NCBI GenBank assembly: GCA_001724265.1
Contig: MEDY01000071.1
Span: 28,708 to 92,707, forward strand
Source of the DNA: Rhizaria sp. SCN 62-66
Taxonomy: Eukaryota > Rhizaria, unplaced
Direction: 5' to 3'
DNA: 64,000 nt
Both the position numbers and the translations under genes were made by a program. Each line of letters opens with the position of its first letter. Within the stretch, counting starts at the first letter, position 1. The notes beneath the pieces were generated by a model that was not told where the DNA came from, did no database searches, and saw nothing but the letters and a program-made list of their open reading frames with translations. Positions 10,723 through 21,577 of the stretch are shown piece by piece.

Positions 10723-11638
10723 TTAATCAGTGCCCATCGTGAATAACGACTGCATCACACTGGAGTACGCCATTGGTCGAAAGCGACGCGACGGCCGGTG
10801 TGGCCTGTGAAAGCCACTCGTATGATTGAGGCTGGGCAAAGAAAAATCAAGTGTGTGGGATCACCGTCTATACAGGAAAGCAAACACCAACAAAAAAGTA
10901 CAAAGGAATATAAGTCACCCGATGCGACTAGTCAAGTAAACCAATTAATGTTGAAGGAGATTCTGACAGCGCTACTTCAAGGATGACGCATGAGTGCAGA
11001 GAGAACGTACTTTCCCTTGGTGATGTTCACGGGCATGTGCGTCTGGATTGCGCGCGACACGTCGCTGGGCGGCTCGGTAGCCGTGATGGCGAGACGGCCC
11101 GCGTCCAGGGGCACGCCGCCCTCGGGCCGCACGTAGGTCACCTGCGCCGAGTCAAGCTCGAATACCCACGTGTGCCCGTCGAAGCGGTACATGTCGAGTT
11201 TGCCCTGGGGAGAATGAGAGAACACAGAGCAGCAGAGAGAAAGAAGATGTTAGCGCTAGGCGTTCATTCAATGGCGAGCAAATGATAGCCTGGAGCGGGC
11301 ATTGGGCGAGACCCAAGGGAAAGTTGTAAGCAAGACCTTGCTAGCGTATAGACATGTGATACGTGTATAATATCTACGGGCGATTTGATGTCAGCATTAA
11401 GTGCATGTTTGCGTACCTCGAGCTTCAGGTCGATCTTGTGTTGCTTAGCAGCAAAGGTCAGCAACTCTTCATGGAGCGTCTTGTTGAACATGGTCATCAC
11501 GCTGCGAGCCTCCTCATCGGTAATGCTACCGGATTCGTACATCGTGGTCAGCGTCTTGGTGAGCGCCTGACCGATCGTGGAGCCCTCGTAGTTACGGTGA
11601 GTCCGCGCCAGAGCTTCAGCATTGAGCAGACTAGACAT
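10723..11638 (-). CDS. Transcription factor IIA small (gamma) subunit
   Basis: Exon 1 (11638-11417) encodes the N-terminal helical part: YEGSTIGQALTKTL, ESGSITDEEARSVMTMFNK. Exon 2 (11204-11011) encodes the beta-barrel part: GKLDMYRFDGHTWVFELD, matching the family pattern G-x-L-x-x-Y-R-F-x-D/G-x-x-W. Donors are GTACGC and GTACGT. TFIIA-gamma pairs with TFIIA-alpha/beta and stabilises TBP on the TATA element in RNA polymerase II initiation. A roughly 25-residue insertion follows FELDSAQV compared with human or plant proteins. Exon 2 ends mid-codon, so at least one more exon is needed. The best phase-compatible candidate is 10804-10723, ending in TAA (165 residues in total). A neighbouring frame there reads VLQCDAVVIHDGH, closer to the expected KIVACD-type ending but out of phase, so the C-terminus is provisional. 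The two main exons are firm. Confidence 0.85.
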
Positions 11639-12274
11639 AGAGACCCGTGTGTGTAGACTACAATAAGGCCTGTTGGTGATCTAAAATAAAATATATAAGA
11701 ATGAAGGGCGCTAGTGTCCTGTGCTTTTGATTTTAGCTCAAACAACGGATGTGTATGACGATATAGAATCATCAATTAACGCTTGCAACGGTCCCAACCA
11801 GGCAGCGACCGGGACCGTGCCCAGTGGTGCGTCGTGGGTGCTCGCTGTGCGATGTGACGGATATCTTGAGTATACAGTCGTCACGATTAAATACGATGTT
11901 GTATCTCTTATAGCAGCTGTTTGTTTATGTTAGATTCTAAATTGCAACCTTCACACTAGCGCTTCTACCGGTGACCTGAAGCATACTAAATTTGCCACAG
12001 GTGCCTACTTTACAATTCGGGAAAGGCGTTGTTCTTTCGTCGATTTCTTCTTATATTAAAGTCCCAAGAGAGTGTGACTCTCAATTCCTACTGGCTTGTG
12101 TGTGTTCTATGATATTTACTTGTTTGACGACGACTTTAACATGCGAAAGTAACTCACTTGCCTCTGTTTTGTTTCTCTTGACGCCTCAAACAGAACTTGA
12201 CCTTCTCACGAAGCTGGTTCGGCTCACTCACCCTACCATCATCCACCAACGGCCCCGCGTGCTCTCTGGTCGCC
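11639..12274. other. Divergent promoter region (TFIIA-gamma / DUF1765-like)
   Basis: AT-rich DNA of 636 bp lies between two divergent starts. An AT-rich run (TAAAATAAAATATATAAG) at about 11681-11698 lies just upstream of TFIIA-gamma, but no promoter element can be assigned. No gene seen. Confidence 0.55.
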
Positions 12275-15200
12275 ATGTATCGTGCGTCCGCCCAAAAGTC
12301 CCCGCGCGCGGCCGCGTTCTCTCCCAGCAGCCCCAATGACGCTACCACACTTGGCCGCAGCCCAATTCCTCCGGCAGCGAACACCCTCGCGAATTCCGGC
12401 GGCGCCGCCGCGCCGCCCCCGCGAGCGCTGCCGTTCTTTCGCTCATCCACATCCTCACGCCTTGTTGCTGGTGCTTCCGGCTCCGCGCAGTCGCCCCAGT
12501 CCGGTACCTCGTCCCCCGTGCCGCTCCCAGGCAACGCCAACAATAGCACCCTCTTGAACAATACTGCCAATTCCAGTGCCGGCGACTCCCTGCCTCCGCC
12601 TGACCCCCGCTTCCCGCCCGACGGCGCACTGACTTTCTCCGCCGTCGAGTACCCGCCCTCTTTCCACCGCCTCGCGACGGCGGTTGCCGCAGTGCTGCGC
12701 GCGCAGCAACAGCAGCAGCAGCTCGTCGCCGTCGCGCCCGCGCTGGCCTCGCCGCCCGGCACTCCCGCCCAGGCCCAGTCCCCGCTCGGGCTCGCCGCCG
12801 CCGCGGCGCAACAGCAGCAGCAGTCTGCGCAGCAGAGGACGCGGTCCGGAGGGCTTAGCGGCCGCAGCAGCTTCGACAACACGGGCGGAGACGCAGGCAG
12901 TTTCGGCCAAGGCAGTGGTAACGGCAATCACGGGAGCTTTGATGCGATCGTCGAGCTCGAGGTCGAGACAGAGCCCGCGCCAGATGCGTCTCTTGCGGCA
13001 GACACGGCGACGGCGACCGCGGCGGTGCTCATGAGCCAGCCCAACGCGCTCCGCAGCGCGCCCACCAGCACCGGCAACGGCGGCGGTGAAGGCGACTACG
13101 ACGGCGACGCGGCCGGCCGCTCTGCGACCGCGCGCCCCGCTCTGACCCCGCGGCCGGCCACCGGTGCCCCAATGCCGGGATCCTACACCGGCGCCTCGCT
13201 GCCCGGCTCGCTGTCCGGGGCCTCCACGCTCCCCGCCTTCTCCTACGCCGCGTCCTCGATGCCCGGCCCCGCGTCCCTGCTCGCCGGACACCACGGCCCC
13301 GGCGCGGGCGCTGGCGCTGGTGCCGGCGCCGCGCCGCAGCCCCTGACGGGCCAGTTACTTGCCGCGGCCCGCGCGCGCGTGTTTTCGCTGCTGCGGACGC
13401 TGCGGCCTTACCTCGCCCCCGCGCGCTTCCGCCCGTCCTCGGCCGCCGACGCCGAGGCCGTCCGCGACGTGCTGCTGTCGCTCTGGGACGCGCTGCTGCG
13501 CGACCGCGCGTGGGGCGTGTGCTTCCCGCTCGCGGCCGAAGACGTCACCGAGGGCGCCGTGGCCGACGCCGCCGCGGTGCGCAGGGCGGCCGTGGCCGCG
13601 CGGCTGCTCGCGCAGGCTCAGGCGCAGTCCGGTGTGAAGGCCGGTGCGAAGACGAACAGGGACAATGGCGAGAGCGAGAATCTGTTCGTTCTGTCGCCCG
13701 CCGGCGCCGCCAGTGTTGTCGGCGGCGCCCGCAGCGGGGCGAGCGCAAGCGCGCTCGCGGATACGGCTGCGGTGTCCGCTCCTGTGTCGCATCTGCTGAC
13801 GGGCCTCTGTGCCTGCTGCACTGGCCCGCTGCGCGACCGCGATGACCGCTTCGCCGCTCGTCTCGCGCGCGCACGTGCCCACAACGCCCGCAGCAACGCT
13901 TGCGACAGCCGCGCCAACCGCGGTCAGGATGAGTACGACGACTGCGAGGACGAGGATAAAGACATCGCTGTCGCTGAGGCCGAAGCTGCTGCTGCCGCCG
14001 CGGTCGCAGGCAAGGGTGCTCGTGCCCCGCCTCCTGGCGAGTGTCGTATCGCACATCTGCTCCTTGAGTCGTTGTTTTACCTGCTGTCCCGCCATGAGCT
14101 GCATCTGCACCTCCTGATCGCCCCGGCTGCCGCGCCCTTCATGCCGCTGCCGCCAGGCACCGTTCCCACGCCCGTGCCCGGCCAGAGCCACGCGGCCGCC
14201 GCCCAGGCCGCCGCTGCAGGGGGCGCGACCCCCGGCCCGCTGCCGCCGCTGCCGTCGCCGTACCAGCCCTTCGCGACGCCGCCCGTGGGCATGCTCTCGA
14301 TCTTCGCGGCGCCCGAGCACGCGGACATCTTGCTCGCCACGCCCACAACCACGGCGACCGCACCTGCTGCGCTGCCCGTCCCGTTCGTCACGGCCGAGAC
14401 GGCGGCCGCGGCGGCAGCGGCGTCGGCGGCCGCGGACGTCGCGGCGGCGTGGGGCGCTCGCGCCACCATAGCGATGGGACTTGACAGCGACCTGTCTGCA
14501 TTGATCCCCACGCCTGTCGGGACTTCGACCTCGTCCTCGTCGTCGTCTGCCGTCGTTGTCGCGAGCTCAAGCTCGGGCTCCAGTGCGGGCGCAAACGTGG
14601 CCGACGCCGCCGCGGGCGCGGCTGCGGCGGGCGCAGCGACCCTCAAGTCGGCCGCGGCGTCGCTGCCCGTCCCACTGCGGCTCTCTCTGGCCGCGCACCC
14701 CGCCGCGCTGAGCGCCCACAGCCTCGACTCGATTGGGCTCGGCATCTGGGCCCGGACCAGGCTCGTGCTGAGACACGCGCAGTCGGCCGCCGCCGCCTCG
14801 GCCGCGGCCGCTGCAGCCACCGCCGTCTCGGGTGCGCTCTCGACACCCACGCAGAGCGCTGCAGACTGCGCTACTACGGCTTCAGACAGCAGCGCCTTCG
14901 CTGCCAACGCTGCCGCCGCGAGCGCGAGTACCGCGACGCCCACTCCGGTCCCGTCCGCGCCCCCGTCGTCGTCGGCGTGGGCGCGCGTGGCCGGCGAGCA
15001 GTCGTCGCTGCTGCGCCGCGTCGCGTCGCTCGCGGCCCGCACCGCACGCCTCGCGCAGCGCTTGCTCGCGTTCTACTCGCCGTCCGTTGACGTCGCCACC
15101 GAAGCCACCGCTCTGCGCGCCGCGCGCAGGGCTGCTGACGCTAGCCGCCGCGCTAAGCTGGTCCGCACGGTTGCTCGCTCCGACGGCAAATCAGTGCGTC

Positions 15201-18200
15201 GATGGGAGTGCCGTGTCGCGGGCGGCGGTCGCGTGTGCGGCGATTGCCGTCTCGCTGCTGCGGAGGCTGTTGCGCCTTTCACGGACAACGACGACAATGC
15301 AGACTGTGAGCGCAAGTCCGCAGGCGCGGATCCTGAGGACAAGAGCAATGAGTCGGATGATGTCTGGATCGACTTTGTTACCGACGCAGACGCCGCACTC
15401 TGCCTAAGTATCTCCTCAGAGCCTGCCGCTGTTCGCGAGCGTGACCGCGATGTTTCTGTATTCGACCCTCTTGTCGTTCCTGTCATCAACGATGCTAACC
15501 ACAGTAACGCTGCATCACTCACGATGACGACGAGCAGCAGCAGTAGCAGCTACGGGGACAAGTCGAGCCTTCGTGGCCGCCGGACGGGGCCGCCTCTGGT
15601 TGCCCCGCCGCGCGGTCCCGTCGCCGCGTGCGCCCCCGGGGCCCCCGAGCCGACACCTCCTGGCTCCGCGCCGTGCCGCGGCGGTCGCCTGGCCGCGTGG
15701 CACGCCGCCGTGTGGCCCATCGTCTCGGACTTCGCGCTGCAGACGCTCACGGTTGCGGCAACAGTGTGCCCGGAGTCGCAGCTGCCGCGCGAGCTGGAGC
15801 TCGCGCTGGATGCGCATCGGAGGCACGAGTACGCCGCGCCCGCTCAGGCGCTGCGCCGCCGCGCCGCGGCAGCTGCTGCCACAACCAATGATCAGGTCAA
15901 GGCTGCTGCAACAGACGGCGTGCCCGCTGCGCCGACCGCGGTGCTGCGCGCGAGTGAGTCGTTCTTGCCTCGTCTGCTTGCCGCCATCTCGCCCGCGGCT
16001 GGGGACATGCTCGACCTCGCGATCGCTGTCCCTACGCCGCCAGGCGTGCCGGCCGCAATCGCCAGCGCCGCGGCGCACGAACACGAAGACAAGAGTGCTG
16101 CCACAGACGTGCAATCTGAGGCGAAGACCGATGCTGAGGCTGGGGCGGCGGAGCATGACGCTGTGCTGACGCACACGGCGCCACCCGCAGTCACCCCAGA
16201 CGCCTTTCAGGGCCTGCCTGTGGCGCCGCACGCGCGCTTGCTTGCGCTGCCGCACACGGTGCCCGCGCCAGGGGCCCGTCTCCGTCGCCGCAGTCAGGCT
16301 GTCGATGGCACTGTTCCTTCATCCGGCGCTGCTGCTGCGAATAACGCCGGTGCCGGTGTGATTGCACGCGCTGCAGCGACACTGCCGACCGCGCTACCGA
16401 CGGCTGCAGCCGCGCACCTGCTCGGGCTGCCGCAGCCGCGTGCACGGCCCGGCGCCCCGCCCGCTGGCGCCGCCGGCATGGCGACGCTGGCGCAGCTGCG
16501 AGCGCCGGCTCGCTACTCAGCCGACGGTCTCATCGCTGCATTTGAGCGCGAAACGCTTGCCTCAGCAGCGAACGGTGACGAGGCGGCCCTCCCTAGCGCC
16601 GTTGCGCTCGCCCTCGTGCCGGCACTCAGTGCGCGCGGTGGCAAGCCGGTGCCGGGACCTGCGTACCTGGCCGACGACAGTGACACTTCACCTGCGACTG
16701 TGGCTGCTGCTATGGCTGCAGCTGCGCGCGATGACCCGTCGGCCGCAGCAGCAGCCGCTGAGACTGCGCTTGCTGCTGCCGATGGTGCGTTCTGTGACTG
16801 GGACGAGGGTGACAGCACGATCAGTGCGGGCGCGAATACCTATCACCGCAGCGCAATGACACCTGGTACATTTGCATCAGCGGTATCGCGTGACGCTCAC
16901 TCGTTCCTGCTCTCCGCTGCGGTGCCGCTGCTGCGCCGCGCAGCTTTTGCGCCGCCTCCCGCCTTCGTCGATGCCCTTACGCCGCTCATTTCGCCCACGT
17001 TTTCCGCTAACATCTCAATCGCTTTTGGTGGTGATGGTGCAAAGCCTGAAAACGATGATGAGTGTGAGCAGACTTGCAGTGACTGTGAGCGGCTGCTGTC
17101 GCCCCTGCCAGTGTGGAGCTCCTTCACTCCCTCGCTGGCCGATGACAGCTACCCCCGACTGTGCGTGCACACGCGTGGCGACGTGTATGCGCGCGGTGAC
17201 ACTGCCGCAGCTACACTTGCATTCAACAGAGGCCGCAAAACCTATCAACAGCCACGCGCAAAGCCCCTCTCTGGCAACGACTCCGCATCGAGCTCGTTCA
17301 GTGGATCCAGAATCTCTGCGATGACGGCTGCGGCGGCGGTGACTGCAGGCGATGCTTGGTGGTTACGTGGCCTGGCGTCTCCGGTGGCGCTCACTGGCGC
17401 GGCACCCTCTGCCGCCGTTGCCTGGGGTCCGTATGTAGCCGCACTCAACTCTATTTTGTATCCGGCGGATTTCTCTCCGTCGTCTTCGTCTCCGTCGTCT
17501 TCGTTCTCGAGCCCGAGGCAGAGTGTGACGGCATCGCTTGCACCAGGATCCAATTCGCGCTCGAACGCGTCTGTGGCATCCGCTGCAGTGGCAGCCCGTT
17601 TGTCGCAGCTGCCATTGGGCGCGTTGGGGGCACCATCGGCTGCCGTCGCTGATGTTGACCAAAAGCCGCTGCATCCGTTGCAAGCCTCGATGGTCACTGC
17701 TGCAGGCTCTATCACCGGACTGTTCTCAGCCGGACCGATGTACGGAAGTGGCGCTCTTGTCGACGCGCAGGCTGGACCTACCCTGCCACTGCCCACGGTG
17801 ACTGTGCGCGCGCGCAGTGAAGTCGTGGACGCCAGCACCGGGGCGCTGCGCACTGCCTCCGCTGCTTCTCACTCTGGCGCGCGGCTCCACGCGTCTGTGT
17901 CTGGCGAGAGTGATGCTGTGAACGCAGTTCCTGCTGCCGCTGCAGCTACTCTCCTGCTGCCTCAAGGCGTGCCCGCGCTGTTATCGCGCGTTGCTCTTCT
18001 GTGGCACTTTCGTTCCGGTCCTTTCCTGTTTGGCTTTGCAGCCAAGTGGTTGTCGTACGTCGTCGCTGCACAGGGCTCACTGACTGACCTGCTGACGAGC
18101 TTTGCTGAGGCCGTTGCTGTTGACGAACTGCGCCGCCGCGCCGCTGCAGTGCGTGCGCTGGCGGGGCCTGGTGCCCTACCACCACTGGCGGTTGCGTTGG

Positions 18201-21200
18201 CCGAGCGTGCGCGCACGCTGCAGCAACAGCAACAGCAACAACAGCAACAGCAGCTCATCATGCTTCAAATGAAGCGGTTGCTTCAAACAAGCCGCCAGGC
18301 CGACGCTGCCGCTGCCGCTTCCGCTGCAGCTGCTGCTGCCGCGGTTGCTGCATCGGTGGCCGTCTCACCGACTGCAACCGACGCTGCGAGTCCAACTGTG
18401 AGTTTTGGCCTCTTTGACGAGTATGCAACCGCCTCGCCTGGCGCCACCGCCGCTGCGAAGCCCGCACGCGACCCCAAGCAGTTCACGGCGACTGCGATGG
18501 CCGCGCAAGGGCTTGGCACTGCGTTCTCTGGCGCCAAGAATCGTTCGAGCAGCAGCGGTCGTAATGGCAACAATGCAGCAACCACGGCGGTGAGTCCCAA
18601 GCCGTTAAGCAAGGCTGCTGCTGCCGCTGCAGCTGCTGAGGCGGCTGCGAACGCGCTTGCCCTGCAACTGCGCCCTCCGCCCGCCATCCCACCGCACCTG
18701 TCGTCGTTGTCTCTCCTCTCGCTGTGCTTCCCCGCGCTGCGGCTATACTGGCCTCTCGCGGCGCGCCTGCTGCAGAGCGCGCTGTCCGCCCCCGCGGCCG
18801 CTCGGCCGTCGACGCTGCCGGTACTAGAATGCCTGCTGCTGCACCAGCCGCTGGCGCCGTACATGCTGCACTTCCTGCTGCGCCCGCTGCTGCTGACGTC
18901 GCGCGTACTGGCTCGTGGCGAAGTCGACGCAGCATTCTCGACCGCTGCGACTTGGCTGGCTGAGCTCGGTGGCTCGCCCGCCGCCGCGGCACAGGGCCTG
19001 CTGACTGACGCCGCCGCCGCTGGCACGGCGCGCGTGACTGCGCTGCTGCAGAGCGAGTTCGGCGACATCACGCTCGATCCCATTGCGCACGCGCGCATTG
19101 TGGCCGATATGACGACGCCGGCCTTCACGGTGCGCGTCGCCGGCGCTGCGCTGACCCCGACGACTGCGGCGTCTATTGCTGGCGCATTCGCGCTTGCGGC
19201 CGCGGCGTCCGTGCTCGCGCCGCCTCCACCCGCGCCCGTGCTGCCTGTGCCGCGCTCGTCGCCGCTGTTCCCGTCGTACTCGCTCACTTTCCCGCTGCCC
19301 CAGGACCCTCGGCTCGTGTGTGTGCACGCGCTCGCATCGGCGCTGCGGCTGTGCGTAGCGACTGGCCACTTCCAGTCCATTCTCAAGGCATTGACGTTCC
19401 TCTACGCGCTTCTGGGCCACTTGTACGGACCCGCTCGATTGGTCGTGCTCGACACAGTGGTGTTTCACGCCCCACTGTTCCGCGCTCTCTTCCTGCACTG
19501 GTGCCCCGAAGTGCGCAAGGTGTTCCACCTGCTCCTGCTTTACCGTGTCGCGCGCGCGAGTGATCCGTTGTGCTACGACGCGCAGTACCAAGCCGCGCTG
19601 GCCCGTGCCGAGCGTGCGCAGCGCCGCGCTCAACTCGCCACTGCGGCCGCTCTCGCGAACGCGAACTCTCTCAAGACTGGAGACGATGGTATGCTTGCTG
19701 CAGTGCTTTTGGCGGACGGTGCGAACGCGGACCGCGAACGCGGTGGCCACGGACGCGGGCGCGAACGGGGTCGTGACATGGGCGGTAACAGTGATAATGA
19801 TAACTCGTCGCGCTCGCGATCGCGCTCTCACTCGCGTTCCCGGTCACGCTCGCGCAGCCAGAGTCGCACGGGCCGCGATAAAAGCCCGCGCTCTGCGGCC
19901 GCTGCGACGGCGGCTGCGCTGTTGGAGTCGTCGTTGCCGCCCTCACTCGTCGCCGTCGACCACTCTGTGCCCCTGAACGGACCGCTGTCGCCGCTGCAAG
20001 GCGCTGCCGTCGTCGCCGCGGCGGCCGCGCGCTCGGAGCAGTACCGCCGCTTCCACGCTGACCGCGCTGAAGGCACGGCGCGCGAGGTGCGTCGCGAAGG
20101 CTTCGCGGATGCGCTTGGACAGGCGCTCAGTGACCCCACCCGGTCCGACTGGTACGGCGAAGGCGCGAGTAGCAGTGGCGGCAACGTTGGCGCAAATGCT
20201 CCTGATAGCAGCGCTGCCAGGTCATCGGCATCGCCGTCGTCGCCTGTCTCTCCGCCTGTGGAGCAACAGCCGCGACAGTTGCGCGTGACCCACAAGACGC
20301 CCAACCTTAACGCCAGCAATACCAACCTTGCCGCAGCCTCGAACACCGGGTCCTCGACACCGCGCCGTGGCCGCTCGCGCGGCAGTCCTTCTCCCGCGCC
20401 GGCGCCTACTGGCAACACGATCGCGGGCGGCGGCCAGCCCCGCGGCGCGCGGCCCCGTGCCGCGACCCCCGCGCCCCTGGTCGGCGGCGCACTGCGCGGC
20501 GCCGGGGGAGACTCCTCCCGCCGCTCCGCGTCGGCCTCGGCCGCTGGAACCGCTGCGGTGGCCATCGCGGACGGCGTGACTGCGGCGTCCCCCAACGAGT
20601 CGCGTCCGTCGTTCCTGTCGCGCGTGCTGGGAGTCTTCGGCATGGGCAACAACAACGGCAACAACGCCGGCAAGAAGGGCAGCGGCACTGCAGGGCTTGT
20701 CGCGGCGCGGACCACAATGGTCAGTCGTGAGCGCGCGCGGCTTAGCATCGGCGCAGAGTCGTGCGCCGTAGCTCACACGCTGCTGACTGTGAGCGAGCTG
20801 GCGATGGACGTGCTGTACGTCGACTTGCTGCACCGGTACGTCGATGATCTGCGAACGCAACACGACAACGGCTGGCATATCCCGCCGGTTTCTGCGCCTA
20901 CAGTCGCGCTACAGCAACAGCAAGTTAATGCAGTAGCTGTGACATCCCCAAGCTCGCTTGCCAGTTCATCTCAGGTTGCGACACCTGCGACTACGACTGG
21001 AACTGTGGGCAAGCCGGTGTCGACAAAGCCCAGTTTACCGCGCGCGCTGCGTCCATCTACCACGGGGGACCCTCTTCACCCCGGAAACTACCGCTTCGAC
21101 CCTGCTCCAAACTTTGCCGCATCCGCTGCTGGGCCGCTCGCTGCTGCCCCGAGCGGCGGCGCGGGCGCCGGCGCAATGCTCGTTGTTCCAGCGTCGCTGC

Positions 21201-21577
21201 GGCCTTACTTGCGATCCGCGCTGGGCGAGTTCGCGCACCACGAGCGCAATTACCGCGCTGTGCAGGACGCTGCGCCCTTCCCGGCACCGCCGCACAGCGA
21301 CGCTATTGCGCGCGGCCCCGGTGCAGCGATGGCAGCGACGGCTGCGGAGGCGTGGGGCGCTGCGCGGGCCATGGCCGCAGCGGCTGCGTCGGCGGCGGAG
21401 GCATCCGCTGTTGGTGGCGTCGGGACGCGCAACGTAGCGGAAGCGCTCTGGGGCTGTGTTGCTGATGGACGTGTGCGTGGTGATGGACTTGGCGTTACAG
21501 GAGAGCTCATTGTACATGGCTTTGTACGTCTGCCCGAGTTGCAATTCTCGATTGACGCATCTAAGGTCCCCGGCTAA
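12275..21577 (+). CDS. Giant Ala/Ser-rich protein with possible DUF1765-like domain
   Basis: This is one uninterrupted exon of 3101 codons from ATG (MYRASAQKSP) to TAA; AT-rich DNA ends just before this ATG. Most of the protein is Ala/Ser/Pro/Gly/Gln low complexity with several polyQ runs, for example at about 12700-12725 and 18220-18255. Ordered-looking segments include LLLESLFYLLSRHELHLHLL (about 14058-14117) and, near 18700-19560, helical stretches ending VFHAPLFRALFLHWCPEVRK and VFHLLLLYRV. The latter resembles, from memory, Pfam DUF1765, a mostly fungal domain of unknown function; I hold this loosely. An RS-like stretch (SRSRSRSHSRSRSRSRSQ) lies at about 19807-19860. No signal peptide or membrane segment is seen. 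No TAG occurs in 9.3 kb. Function unknown; UNC-45 follows in tandem. Confidence 0.75.
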   Translation: MYRASAQKSPRAAAFSPSSPNDATTLGRSPIPPAANTLANSGGAAAPPPRALPFFRSSTSSRLVAGASGSAQSPQSGTSSPVPLPGNANNSTLLNNTANSSAGDSLPPPDPRFPPDGALTFSAVEYPPSFHRLATAVAAVLRAQQQQQQLVAVAPALASPPGTPAQAQSPLGLAAAAAQQQQQSAQQRTRSGGLSGRSSFDNTGGDAGSFGQGSGNGNHGSFDAIVELEVETEPAPDASLAADTATATAAVLMSQPNALRSAPTSTGNGGGEGDYDGDAAGRSATARPALTPRPATGAPMPGSYTGASLPGSLSGASTLPAFSYAASSMPGPASLLAGHHGPGAGAGAGAGAAPQPLTGQLLAAARARVFSLLRTLRPYLAPARFRPSSAADAEAVRDVLLSLWDALLRDRAWGVCFPLAAEDVTEGAVADAAAVRRAAVAARLLAQAQAQSGVKAGAKTNRDNGESENLFVLSPAGAASVVGGARSGASASALADTAAVSAPVSHLLTGLCACCTGPLRDRDDRFAARLARARAHNARSNACDSRANRGQDEYDDCEDEDKDIAVAEAEAAAAAAVAGKGARAPPPGECRIAHLLLESLFYLLSRHELHLHLLIAPAAAPFMPLPPGTVPTPVPGQSHAAAAQAAAAGGATPGPLPPLPSPYQPFATPPVGMLSIFAAPEHADILLATPTTTATAPAALPVPFVTAETAAAAAAASAAADVAAAWGARATIAMGLDSDLSALIPTPVGTSTSSSSSSAVVVASSSSGSSAGANVADAAAGAAAAGAATLKSAAASLPVPLRLSLAAHPAALSAHSLDSIGLGIWARTRLVLRHAQSAAAASAAAAAATAVSGALSTPTQSAADCATTASDSSAFAANAAAASASTATPTPVPSAPPSSSAWARVAGEQSSLLRRVASLAARTARLAQRLLAFYSPSVDVATEATALRAARRAADASRRAKLVRTVARSDGKSVRRWECRVAGGGRVCGDCRLAAAEAVAPFTDNDDNADCERKSAGADPEDKSNESDDVWIDFVTDADAALCLSISSEPAAVRERDRDVSVFDPLVVPVINDANHSNAASLTMTTSSSSSSYGDKSSLRGRRTGPPLVAPPRGPVAACAPGAPEPTPPGSAPCRGGRLAAWHAAVWPIVSDFALQTLTVAATVCPESQLPRELELALDAHRRHEYAAPAQALRRRAAAAAATTNDQVKAAATDGVPAAPTAVLRASESFLPRLLAAISPAAGDMLDLAIAVPTPPGVPAAIASAAAHEHEDKSAATDVQSEAKTDAEAGAAEHDAVLTHTAPPAVTPDAFQGLPVAPHARLLALPHTVPAPGARLRRRSQAVDGTVPSSGAAAANNAGAGVIARAAATLPTALPTAAAAHLLGLPQPRARPGAPPAGAAGMATLAQLRAPARYSADGLIAAFERETLASAANGDEAALPSAVALALVPALSARGGKPVPGPAYLADDSDTSPATVAAAMAAAARDDPSAAAAAAETALAAADGAFCDWDEGDSTISAGANTYHRSAMTPGTFASAVSRDAHSFLLSAAVPLLRRAAFAPPPAFVDALTPLISPTFSANISIAFGGDGAKPENDDECEQTCSDCERLLSPLPVWSSFTPSLADDSYPRLCVHTRGDVYARGDTAAATLAFNRGRKTYQQPRAKPLSGNDSASSSFSGSRISAMTAAAAVTAGDAWWLRGLASPVALTGAAPSAAVAWGPYVAALNSILYPADFSPSSSSPSSSFSSPRQSVTASLAPGSNSRSNASVASAAVAARLSQLPLGALGAPSAAVADVDQKPLHPLQASMVTAAGSITGLFSAGPMYGSGALVDAQAGPTLPLPTVTVRARSEVVDASTGALRTASAASHSGARLHASVSGESDAVNAVPAAAAATLLLPQGVPALLSRVALLWHFRSGPFLFGFAAKWLSYVVAAQGSLTDLLTSFAEAVAVDELRRRAAAVRALAGPGALPPLAVALAERARTLQQQQQQQQQQQLIMLQMKRLLQTSRQADAAAAASAAAAAAAVAASVAVSPTATDAASPTVSFGLFDEYATASPGATAAAKPARDPKQFTATAMAAQGLGTAFSGAKNRSSSSGRNGNNAATTAVSPKPLSKAAAAAAAAEAAANALALQLRPPPAIPPHLSSLSLLSLCFPALRLYWPLAARLLQSALSAPAAARPSTLPVLECLLLHQPLAPYMLHFLLRPLLLTSRVLARGEVDAAFSTAATWLAELGGSPAAAAQGLLTDAAAAGTARVTALLQSEFGDITLDPIAHARIVADMTTPAFTVRVAGAALTPTTAASIAGAFALAAAASVLAPPPPAPVLPVPRSSPLFPSYSLTFPLPQDPRLVCVHALASALRLCVATGHFQSILKALTFLYALLGHLYGPARLVVLDTVVFHAPLFRALFLHWCPEVRKVFHLLLLYRVARASDPLCYDAQYQAALARAERAQRRAQLATAAALANANSLKTGDDGMLAAVLLADGANADRERGGHGRGRERGRDMGGNSDNDNSSRSRSRSHSRSRSRSRSQSRTGRDKSPRSAAAATAAALLESSLPPSLVAVDHSVPLNGPLSPLQGAAVVAAAAARSEQYRRFHADRAEGTAREVRREGFADALGQALSDPTRSDWYGEGASSSGGNVGANAPDSSAARSSASPSSPVSPPVEQQPRQLRVTHKTPNLNASNTNLAAASNTGSSTPRRGRSRGSPSPAPAPTGNTIAGGGQPRGARPRAATPAPLVGGALRGAGGDSSRRSASASAAGTAAVAIADGVTAASPNESRPSFLSRVLGVFGMGNNNGNNAGKKGSGTAGLVAARTTMVSRERARLSIGAESCAVAHTLLTVSELAMDVLYVDLLHRYVDDLRTQHDNGWHIPPVSAPTVALQQQQVNAVAVTSPSSLASSSQVATPATTTGTVGKPVSTKPSLPRALRPSTTGDPLHPGNYRFDPAPNFAASAAGPLAAAPSGGAGAGAMLVVPASLRPYLRSALGEFAHHERNYRAVQDAAPFPAPPHSDAIARGPGAAMAATAAEAWGAARAMAAAAASAAEASAVGGVGTRNVAEALWGCVADGRVRGDGLGVTGELIVHGFVRLPELQFSIDASKVPG

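Noticed and set aside
19800-19870. SR splicing factor call for the giant protein, based on its RS run
   Set aside because: The run is short, lies in a low-complexity region and no RNA-recognition motif is present.
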